Below, in pieces: positions 34,964-45,195 of a stretch of 64,000 nucleotides of DNA (within the stretch, counting starts at the first letter, position 1; every line of letters starts with the position of its first letter). A program made the position numbers and the translations under genes. This stretch comes from Candolleomyces eurysporus (lineage: Eukaryota > Basidiomycota > Agaricomycetes > Agaricales > Psathyrellaceae). The stretch covers positions 124,001-188,000 of the forward strand of contig JANBPK010000751.1 in NCBI GenBank assembly GCA_027579435.1. The letters run 5' to 3'. The notes beneath the pieces were generated by a model that saw only the letters and a list, made by a program, of their open reading frames with translations, did not search any database and was not told where the DNA came from.

Positions 34964-37900
34964 TTAAGTCAGTCCTATTTTAATCCTGCTCACAAACTCA
35001 CGTTCGCCGGTCTCGGAGACACGAGGCTCACAGATAAAACAAAGGTTCAAATCACAGGTGACGCCCGGCTCTGCAACATCGACTCTGGCTTGTATGCGGG
35101 GGGCTATCCAGTCGAACAACTGGTGGACATTTTAGGATTGTAACAATGCCTAGAATGATGAATAATCTTACTTTATACGCCTCCATGAGTGTCCAATCGT
35201 GAAGCAACTGCGGAGATGAGGTCAGAGGCGGTTGAAAAGCNAGNATAGAAACACGTACCCAACGGCGGCTGGTAAAAACATCGATATCGGACCTTGGTGG
35301 GGTCTTTGAGAAGCTACTGGGGCACTGTAGGGAGAGCTCCNAGTTAGATAGAACCGTTCAAGGCAAAGNAAGTGCACAGTACCTTCGCTCGGATCGCCAT
35401 TTCTATACGCTGTACATTGCGTTGCAAGGTCGTGGCTTGTTCCTGTTGTATTCCTAAAGAATATGTATCGCTCCTCATAAACCCATTGAATCCAAGCTGG
35501 CGAAATGACCTCTGCAGCCATCTATCTGGTGCAGGATCACATTCCGAAGCAAGGGCCATGGATTCAATGCATTGGGTGAGGGCGTGCAAAAATTGCTGGG
35601 GTCTCGGATTGGAAACGCGTACNAATANCTGGAAGAAAAGTTGAGTGAACGAAAAGAGATGGAATGACAATATTTGATAAGGTAGGTNGGAGAGCTGCTT
35701 CAGTTCGGCGACNATACTTTGNTCTGAAATCGTGTTCAGAAACTGGTTCCAGTGGTATCGACCGCGGTCCTTGCCATATTGNGTAACNGGCGACGACNNA
35801 GTATTGTTCAGCAGGTGCTCAAGATGGAGGCTGAAGCAGCGGTAGGATANCTTGAGATGGTATGGTGATACGAAGAAATGCCCGGATCGACTTTCAGTCT
35901 CGAGGAAGTCGTGCAGAGATGCGTGACACATGGTAACAGGTAAGCCATCGCTCCCGGGGCTATAAATGACGGCCTGGAGATTGACAAGGACCTGGACAAC
36001 TTCGGTAGATTCAATCGCAAGAAGTTTCGCGATCCCGGCAATTGGAAATGGTTTGGTGAGCAATGCAATGGTCGGAATGATGTCATAGAAATGGGGAAGG
36101 TTTCGGGCTTTTGCGAGGATGTGGATGTAGAAATCATCGAGGGTTTGTGGATATGAGGGGACTGTGAACGACTCTTGCTCGCTCGAGGGTAAGCAACTGA
36201 AATGCTTCATGTGATTGCTGGCACTATACACCGTTGCAGGGGTCTCTGATCGCCGCCCATCCCTTAGGACAAGGCAGCAGTGGTATAAGCGAAGGTGATA
36301 GGAAGGTGAGGCGAAGAAACACCCGGAACGACTTTCTGTGGTGAGGAAGTCACGAAGGGAAGTGTGGCACAACGTAACAGGTCCCTTGGTCGCTGGGATA
36401 CTGATGATTTTTTGTAGATTACCCATGACCTGAGAGACTTTAGAAGCTTCTAGTCCAAGAAGTTCCGCAATCCCTTGAATTGGAAGAGGTTCACAAAGGA
36501 GTGCTAAAGTCGATAAGATATCAGAGAAATAGGGGAGATTTTGGGATTTCGCAAGGATGTGAGCATAAAGAGCATCAACCGATTGAGGGAAACGGGGGAA
36601 TGGTCCTTGCAAGCTTGATGGTAAGCAAATGAACTGCTCAAGATGCTCTTTGCAACTGTCAATGCTATACAAAGCAGCAGCATTTCCCAGTTTCCGCTCA
36701 TCGTGGAAAGTGGAGCAGCGATATGATAGATAAAGGTGATAGGAAGGAGGGGTGAAGAAGCATCTGGACCGACTTTCAGTTGTTAAGAAGTCGCGGAGGG
36801 AAGTATGACAGAAAGTAACAGGGAGCGAGTCGGTCCCAGGAATGTGGATGATGGCTTGCAGGTTGACAAGAATGTGAAGTACCTCAAACGTCTCGATGCC
36901 AAGGAGTTCCGCAATCCCGGCGATTGGAAGCGGTTCGAAAACCAGGGCGATTGTCGAGATCACATCGGAGAAGTGGGGTAAACGTTGCGACTTGGCAAGG
37001 GTGTAGGTGTAAAGACCATCGAGGCCCGGGTTCATATCGAGGGTGAGAGGGAGGCGGGTCATTGGAATTAAGCCATCGTCCAAGGGCCCAACAATATATT
37101 TGAACAGGGCGGATGCGAAAATGAATGATCCCCCGATATGGTGCACGAGCGTCTTCATATCATTTCGAGTGGGCCATTGCCCGTGCCCTTGAACATACGC
37201 AGCGATGACATCGTCCTCTTTGGCTCGATGGGAGAACGACGTTTCCAGAAAGGTAAGGATATCATCGTCGGACCCATGGGCGACGAGGTCATCCAGCTGA
37301 ACCCCATCGGCCTTCAGGTATTCTTTGATATGGCGCTCGACTCGGCTCGTGATGAAGAAGCGCAAAGGAGTAGAAGGGTGCTGCTTGAAGTAATCAAGCA
37401 AGTGCTGAATGAATTCCTTCACCTCCTCCTTGTCCTCGCATTCATCAAGCCCATCAATGACGACTAGAAAGGGGCCTCGAAGGAGGGTTTTGAATATGAG
37501 GCCACGCTTCACAGCGGCACTGAACGGCCTGTACACCAGGCGCTCGAGCTGAGTGGCCAATGAAACCCCACGTGTCAACAATGCCGGCTCTGCCTTCACG
37601 GCGGCCTTAATAAATGACCCTGTTGCAGGGACGGCAGCTACCATCTGGCCCGCTAAGGTCTCTGCGAACCTAGCCATCCTGCTTCGATCGCCCGAGTTGC
37701 GGTAGAAGAAGAAGCTTGCCAGTAGCCGCCCTTTTTGGCCATACTTCTGGGACACTGCTTGAGATATGGATGACTTGCCGCACCCCACGTAGCCATGCGT
37801 CCAATAAATATGAGGAGCGCCGGCGTTGAACAGAACAGGACTGTCAGCCCAGTCGGTGATACCTTTGAGAACGCCCTCCCTCGTTCCAGGGAAGCAATCG

Positions 37901-38310
37901 GAGTCTGGGGGGGGATGTCTTTCGATTTCGCGTATAAGATGCATCAGGTATCGGGGCAAGGAGAGTGTCGAGCTCTGAAGAGCAAGGAGTTAGTGAGAGT
38001 TAATTTACGCATGCTGCTTAGTGATTCACCCATGTTAGAGGCGTACCGACTGGGCGCGGCTGGCTGCGGTGCGTCAGAGCCTCCGTTGATAATGCCTGAA
38101 CAAATTCAAAAGGAACAAGCGAAAGGTAAGATATCACCCTCAGGACACCAGGCAGGGAAATTCACCATGATTATTGCCAAAATGTGCATTGTCAACGTGC
38201 CCAACGTTGTTCACGGTACAATTATTGTAGTAGATATTGACGCCGCTGGAAGGCAAATCATGGGCAGGACCAGACAAATTCTCTTGAGAGTGTGCGTTTT
38301 TGTCACCCAT
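34964..38310 (-). CDS. NACHT-domain NTPase (NLR-like), gene D, three modules, 5' frame problem
   Basis: Exons read 38310-38166, 38095-38047 (or a 5' shorter donor at 38051), 37974-35383, 35324-35259, 35207-35172 and 35119-34964. The N-terminus carries VNIYYNNCTVNNVGHVDN and AHFGNNHG. The P-loop is GYVGCGKSS and Walker B is LVVIDGLDECED. Three post-NACHT modules follow, all ending in TSLRDFLTTESRS-like text (about 37.05-36.72, 36.58-36.29 and 36.15-35.85 kb), the highest number in the window. The tail motifs LLHDWTLMEAYK and LFDWIAPR are intact. The linker matches the family only if one C is removed from an eight-C run (G run at 37907-37914 on the plus strand), so the frame from the N-terminal exons does not reach the NACHT domain as written. 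Several N bases occur at 35.2-35.9 kb. It is either a recent pseudogene or a sequence error. Confidence 0.75.
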
Positions 38311-38639
38311 TTGTGTGAGCGCGAAGAGAGTGGGGTAGGTTGGGTTCGAGGATGGAGGTGGTGGGCGGGAGGCAGGTTGAAGGGGTGCACGTTACGAGTA
38401 TCGAGGATGAAGGTGGTGGGCGGAAGGGGTGCATGTTACGAGTCCTTGCGTGAGGAAGGTTCCTTTACACCGATATCCTTTTGGAAGGAGTCTGGACTCA
38501 TTCTGTTCGCTTCTATTTGATCGTCCCAATCGTTCTGACCATCCTTGCCACTCCTCTAGTTCACTCTCAGTCTCGCTCTCTCTGTCTCGGCCGATGAATA
38601 TATCGAGAGTCAGACCTTGACCCAACGCTTTCCCAAGAT

Positions 38640-39330
38640 CACAACTCCAACTTTTCCTCCCCGCTGGCTCATTACCCTCATCGCACTCGGGCTCAACAGC
38701 GACCACCAATGTCAAAGTCTATACCTTCCCCCTGCAAGCGGGCCGTACCATTCACCTACCTCGGCCGTTCTGGTGAATGGCTGCCGCATCCTGGAACCAG
38801 CCCGGAATGCTTCCTTCCTTCTCAACGCCGGCTTTCCGTCAGTTTCTGCTGCCCATCCGCAGTTGCCTTTCCTATCCCTTCTATTGGATCAAGTAGACTG
38901 TCCGGAACCACCACGAGAATCCCCCCGGCGGTTTCGCGATCGGGTCTCACCCCCGTCTTCGTGGTGGAAGTAATTGAGGCTGTCAGAAGGCGAGGAAGTG
39001 AGAGGAGAAGGTGGTGAAGGAGTTGAGCCCGTCGATGCATTCACAACGATCTATATCGATATCTTGAAATCCGGATGGTTGAGACTCGTTACCGTCCATC
39101 CAGTCGTCCTTGTGCCACCATTCTACCCACCCCAGGGAAAGGCCGAGGGTGTGGATGCGCTGGCTCTGGAAAACGTCGGTTGACCGAGGCGTGTCGAACC
39201 CTCAATCGTTCAACGTTCAATAATGACCCCCTTGTCGGTCGTCACACGTCGCGTGTATTGTCGGATTGAGCAAGCCTTCCGATGCGACCAAGTCTCAGGG
39301 TCATTACCGCAGCGGGAAGATGCTTTGAGA
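38640..39330 (+). repeat. NACHT-upstream repeat block, copy 2
   Basis: Lies upstream of gene D's start. Shares CATCGCACTCGGGCTCAACA, GCTGCCGCATCC and the GTGTCGAACCCTCAA to CGTCACACGTCGCGT region with copies at 33.4-34.3 and 48.1-49.3 kb. No continuous open frame. Together with gene D and the 34.3 kb fragment it completes a duplicated unit of about 5.1 kb. Confidence 0.65.
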
Positions 39331-39558
39331 GGGTATTTGGTGTTCCGGCGGGCGCGAAGCGGCCCAGGTGAAAAAGCGAGTCCGGTCTGTCGTCGCCTGG
39401 AGAACAAAGCAACTACGAAATGACTCAGAGCTGTCTTGTGTAGAAATATGTTACAACGCTTGGGAAGGAATACAGTATCATGTCTGGAATAAAACAATTT
39501 GAAGCAATGCGAATAATAGAGAAACGGGGAATGGCAAAGGGAACTAAGGGAAGTCATG

Positions 39559-41532
39559 CTAGACACGACAAACAAGGTCCTCGTCCCAATCTTCAGAGCT
39601 AACCCCGCGAGGCACGACAAAAAGGCCTGTCGGGTCCACTTCGTACTTTATCTGCTTCAACCTGTCGTAGTGGGTGCCCCAGAAGGATTTTTTNAAAGTC
39701 GACCTCATGCAAAGACGCCTGAGGAAACCGTTTATTTTCTAGCACCTTTGATTGCAAAATAAAGACAAATCTTACCTCATTGAGATACGCTGCGGAATCC
39801 GTCGTGATGGTGTCGAGAACCGCTGTACCTGCCACCAGACGCTGTTGCGTGGCGCGTATGGTTTCAGCCGAGGCGCCTTCTTCGTGACTCTCGCCGATAT
39901 AGACCTGGGCAACAGCATTCCTCCAGGCAGGGTTAAGGCCTGTGGATTCGGGATCTACACGAAGAACGGCTCCTCCTGCTATATAGCTAGAAACACCAAG
40001 TATAAGCCGCTGTCCAAAGGCTTCAAGTGAGGATGAAAAAGAAAGTGTTCGACGTACTTGATGGCGACGAAATCGAGAGACAACAAAGTCCTAGCGGTCT
40101 CTTCAGCCTTGTTAAGAGCTGTATCCCTCGATAAGAGCCTCGAAGAAATTTCTGGCCTATTCCCAACTTGGCTGCCCTGAGCACCAGGGACAGAAAAGTT
40201 CGCCAAGGCGCCAAACGAGTCAAAGGGAACTATCTCAGTGATAAGACCCGTATCTCCAACCTCGTGCAACAGGTTAAACAAGGGTCCAATAGTTGCATTA
40301 GCTTCGGGAAGGGAGATGTTAGGTGCGAGGTAGAAGAGGAACAGGGTATAGTTGCTGAAGAATGAATACCCGCCCCATTCGTTGTCGGAGAGGGTGGCAT
40401 GGAGGTGGATGTACTCTGTGATCGCTCGTTGTGCGTTGTCCGGGGAGGTGAAGTTAACGAACGCCATGGCTCCCGTGAGAGGAACGAGTGGGTGGATTTT
40501 ATAGGTTACGGACGTGACGATTCCGAAGGTTCCTCCTCCTCCCCCGCGAAGAGCCCAGAACAATGAGGGGTTAGTGTGAGCGTTGGCGGTGACATGGTTG
40601 CCGTCGGCCTTGACCAAGGTGAATTGAAGGACGTTATCAACGCCTTCAAGTAAAAGAAATGTCAGACTCTGCAACCGGGAGGCGAAGGGAAGAGTAGTGA
40701 TTCACCAAGACCAAATTTTCCGGAGAAAGCACTGTGACCACCGCCAAGTACCCAACCACCTGCGGCGCCTACGCTCCCATCTTGAGAAATACCCCCAACA
40801 ATGAATCTATTGCGTGCACCGACGGCAGTGTATGCTTCGATCCATTGGACGCCCGCTCCGAGGGTCACGGCTAATAGACAAACACCTGGTCAACATAATG
40901 CTCGTATAGAGGACCGGAAGAAACCAACCTTCGAACTGCTCCGAGCCATCTCCGCCTTCAGGAGCAAAGGCATCATGGAACCCGATTTTCTTCATAAGGT
41001 GCGTCCAAATCATAAACCCGTTGCGGCCAGTGCTACGTCCAAGGTAATCGTGCCCGGTATTCTGCACGACAACCTTCAAGTTATGCTCCTTCGCGAACCG
41101 AACCGCAGCTTGAATGTCCTCTGGCGAACGAGCATCCACACCAATAGGAGGGATAGAGCCCTGTTGGCAAGGGATTCCAAGGGTAGTGTTCAGGTAACAC
41201 GCAGAGATTGTGTTGTTGGGGAAGATATAATCTTCGAAGAAGAGGTTCTGCAACGCTCCAGGAATGTTGGCGCGCCAAGTGCCGTTGGCCGTGTTGGCTT
41301 GCACGTCTGCGCATTCTGCTCCGCTAGGATCGGTGTAGCAAGGTAGAGCGGGAGGTAAAGGCTGGAGAAGAGGCTGAGAGAGCTGAGACGCGAGATTGTC
41401 GAATGCTTGTGTAGATGGCCAGCAAGGTTGACCATACAAACACTTACAGTTGTTGTTGCCTTCGACAAGAGAGGTGGATGATGAAAGACACAAGATGGTC
41501 GAGAAGAGCGCTGCTGCCAACGATGACTTCAT
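39559..41532 (-). CDS. Secreted FAD-linked oxidoreductase (BBE-like), copy 1
   Basis: Exons 41532-40929, 40870-40706, 40643-40058, 39986-39776 and 39718-39559. The first four join exactly; the fifth has one extra base, the N at 39694, without which the C-terminus reads HEVDF, KKSFWGTHYDRLKQI and ends EDLVCRV. The protein would then be about 574 residues. It has a signal peptide (MKSSLAAALFSTILCLSSS), a Cys-rich start (CKCLYGQPCWPS), and the FAD-binding half with [20 protein letters not shown] and NTGHDYLGRSTG, the likely histidyl-FAD site. Next come GAGVQWIEAY, AAGGWVLGGGHS and [17 protein letters not shown], then the berberine-bridge C-terminal domain. Such enzymes oxidise sugars, phenolics or alkaloid-like substrates; the substrate here is unknown. 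It is tandem with copy 2, same strand, 351 bp apart. Confidence 0.85.
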
Positions 41533-41882
41533 ACTGGGGCTTGAGAGCGCTGGGACCGCGTAATGGCACAACGTTTCCATTCTGCCTTATATACCCTGCA
41601 TTCGCTGGAGAGAACGTGGGTTTTAGAGATGCTGGAGAGCAGTGGTCTTCACCGTTCGGTCGCCGAGTTCCTCAAGGTTGATAACCATCGTCAGAGCAGT
41701 CTGATCGAGTATCCCCGAGACATGGAGGGAACTGCGCATTGTACAATTGCAGTGCAGGTGGCGCTCAAGTGATCTACCCGATGACGTTACAAATCCGTGG
41801 TCGACTGCGATCCCAATAGATTTTGTGAAAGGTGTGAGGCAAACAAGAAATACCGTACAATGCGACTAAGACTGGTACATAT

Positions 41883-43839
41883 CTATCTCAACCTGCAATT
41901 GACATCGGCATCCCAATCCTCGGAACCAACTCCACGGGGGACAACGAATAAGGAAGTGGGGTCAACCTGACGCTTGATCTCCTTCAATCTCGGATAGTGA
42001 CGTCCCCAGAACGATTTCTGAAAGTCCACTTCATGCAGGGTCGCCTAAACCCGATTCGAATGAGACATACACGCGAAATGGTAAGAATGATTGATTGATA
42101 GAACGGTACTCACCTCATTGTAATAGGCCGCCGAGTCCGTTGTAATGGTATCCAAGATCTTGGTGTTGTCTATGAGTCGCTGTTGAGCTGCACGTATTTC
42201 GTCGATCGAGGCATTCTCGCTCCAGGATTCTGAGATAGCAACTTCGCTGAGAGCTTTGCGCCAGGATGGATTGAAAGCAACAGAGTCCGGATCCACTAGG
42301 GAAGAGGCCCCACCGGCAACACAGCTGTGAAGATATCATGGTAAGGATCGAGAATACAGCTTTCGGGAGTAAAAAAGAACTCACTTTATTCCCGCACCTC
42401 GAGGCAGGGAGAGCAATGTCTGGGCGATTTCCGCAGGACGAGTCAAGGCCCCGTCTCGTGGGAGCAATCGTGACGATATCTCTGCACTAAAGCCAACCTG
42501 GCTACCCTGGGCAAGGCCGAAAATGAAATTCATCCAGTCGAGGAAACTGTCGAAAGGTAAACTGGAGGACAGCACGTCATTTTGAGTGACGTTGGTCAAG
42601 AAAGCGAAGAATGGGTTGATGATTTCCTGTGCAGTGGACAGTGACACGTTCGGTGCGATGTAGAATAGTTGTATGCCCCTGGTGTTGAAAGACGAATATC
42701 CTCCCCAGTGGTTATCGGTCAGCTTCGGATGGATACTGATGAATTCAGTGACGACTGCCTGGGCGATCTCTGGGGAGGAAAAATTCGCAATTGCGAAAGA
42801 GCCGACAATAGGAATATTTGGATGGACCCTATAGGTAACAGAGGTGACGATCCCGAAGGTTCCACCTCCACCGCCTCTGAGAGCCCAGAAAAGCGAACGG
42901 TTGGTGTAATCGTTGACAGTTAAATACTTGGCATCCGCAGTGACGATCTTAAATTCCAAAACGTTGTCCACACCTCGAAAGGAAATTAGATTGTGAAGAA
43001 ATTTAGCAGAAGGAGTGCTCACCAAAGCCGAAGGCTGCGGTCAACGCGCTGTGTCCTCCTCCGAGGATCCAGCCGCCGGCAGCACCGACGGTTCCACCTT
43101 GAGATACGCCTCCAACAATCAATCGATTTCGGGCATGGGCAGCGGAATACGCCTCTGCCCATTGAACGCCTGCTCCAAGTGTCATGGCTATGATCCCGTC
43201 GATTGTGAATAATTGGTCATGGAACCAATACAAAGACGTACCTTCACGCGAGGAGCTACTGGGGCCGTTCTGAGGGACGAACGTATCATGGAATGTAATG
43301 TCTTTCATTCGATGAGTCCATATCAAAAAGCCGCCTTTGCCAGCACTTCTTCCGAGAAAGTCATGGCCAGTGTTATGGACAACAATCTTGAGATTGTGTT
43401 GGCGAGCAAAGCGAATTGCTTTCTGTATATCCTCGGGCGTTCGTGCATCAACACCGATCGGTGGGATCGACCCTTGCTCGCAGGCTTGCCCAGCAGGCGG
43501 GTTCAAAGGGCACCGGGAAATAGTGTTGTTGGGAAGAATGTATGCATCGAAATTGGTGCTTTGCATCACCCCAGGAAGATCGGCTCTCCAGTCAGCATTG
43601 GTAAAATTATTCCGGACGACGGCACAAGCCTCAGACGTCGCACCTTCCCCATAGCATGGTAGTGCTGCGGGGAGGGGCCGAAGAAGCGGTTGTGAGAGCT
43701 GGGCTGCCAGTGCATCGAACGCGGCTGCAGAAGGCCAACAGCCTTGACCGTACAGGCAACGACAGTTCCTGCCGTTCGAAGTCTGAGCTGCAGCAAAAGC
43801 TGGAAAGAGAAAGATGGAGAGTAGAACCAGTAACTTCAT
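41883..43839 (-). CDS. Secreted FAD-linked oxidoreductase (BBE-like), copy 2
   Basis: Exons 43839-43242, 43187-43023, 42973-42385, 42324-42114 and 42044-41883 join in frame to 574 codons plus stop. The signal peptide is [19 protein letters not shown]. The FAD domain carries [35 protein letters not shown] (His for covalent FAD), [32 protein letters not shown] and [18 protein letters not shown]. The C-terminal BBE domain ends with [20 protein letters not shown] and [18 protein letters not shown]. Intron positions equal those of copy 1, and exons 2 and 4 have identical lengths (165 and 211 nt), so the pair is a tandem duplication. It was likely secreted and flavinylated. Nothing in the sequence fixes the substrate. 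Confidence 0.9.
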
Positions 43840-45195
43840 GCTTCATGAGGCAAATTTGTGCACGCCAGACCCTTTTTCAATGGTTCGAGCAGCGGCCATG
43901 ACATTATCTCGGGACCTGTGTGATTCAAGAAACGTCGAACCCTCGTGGTCTGTTAAGAATCGTTACGGCACTCGGACCACAAACGGTCCAGCCTTTGAGC
44001 TTTCCGCAGCCATTGACGTCCCACAGGGTGGGGTAGCTCCTGGAAATGAGATGAGATGAGAAGTTCAGTCAGATATTTTTGTTCCGTCCTGAGCATCCAG
44101 ACTTTGGATTCTTACCACATCTCTGAGTAGTTAGTAGGTGTTGAGCTGCGGAATCGATGATTGTCAGAGTTTGCGAGAGAAGAGAACATCCAGGTGTAAT
44201 GCACGTCGTACTTCCGGTATCCCGTCGATCGCAAGGTTGTTCCTGTCGGATCTTCGATCATGTCCGCAGTTGAAGGATTCGGAGGTGATTGACGTTATCC
44301 CCTCAATATGGTGAGTAATTCTCAGGACTCTGCCATCTTTGACCTTTCGTCTTCATACGTTGAATAGTCAGCAAGATTTTTGGCACACACTGACCGTAAC
44401 GGTTCACTAGCGAATCCTGATCCATATCGGCTTTCGTTCCTCTCGACACTACTGGCAGGACGAGAAGATGGTTTGAGCTTCTATCGCGGTAAAATGGGGC
44501 GACGAAGAAGCTAGGCAGGTTGTGGGCGAAGCCACCGATTCAGCGTTCCGCTCTATGGGGNTCGTCGATCCGAAGGATGATATTGAAGTTTCATCCCTCC
44601 CATCGATTCCTGGATTTTTGTCGTAAGAAGGACCGTTGACGGCGAAAGACATGACCGAGATATCGAGAGGGAAAAGGTTGAGGAAGATGCGGGACAGGAG
44701 CCTGAACAACGGGCTTGGGATCTGCCTACCATACTTACGTTCGGTCTCGGCATTCGTCGACTTGCAGTGTCCATTCTGCCACTTCGGGAGGGGTTGGTGA
44801 ACCGCAACGATGCCGAATCTTGCACTTATTATCGTTCACCCAATAAATTTCGCCTGGCGTTCGTTAAATTGTGTTACCTATGCAACACCCCCGCTACCCA
44901 TTGCGCCTGTAAGCACAGCGCCCTGGTGTGGTCAAATCAATTAAAGAGGCACGATCGCTGAAAATTTACTGTACAGAATCTGCTGGCACTCGTACATGGA
45001 TATGAGCGAGCCAGGGACATCTTTTGCCTTCAAATTACCCTTATTTCTATACTCCTATCGTACCATTTGCCGGTCTCGACGGCATGAACGGCAAAACTAC
45101 AGGGGATATCTGGCTCTGCAAGGTTCACTTTCACTGTGCACGGGTGGTTATGAATTTAAACAACTGATAGGGATTTTGAGATGGAAAGGACAACA
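43840..45195. other. Intergenic with repeat-block remnant and 3' relic of gene E
   Basis: Around 44280-44400 the words ATATGGTGAGTAATTCTCAG and TTTTGGCACACACT match the block at 48.1 kb. The rest (44400-44820) is partly open on both strands without recognisable domains. At about 45110-45165 the minus strand still contains a decayed counterpart of the family's last exon (LFKFITTRAQ then stop). Confidence 0.55.
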
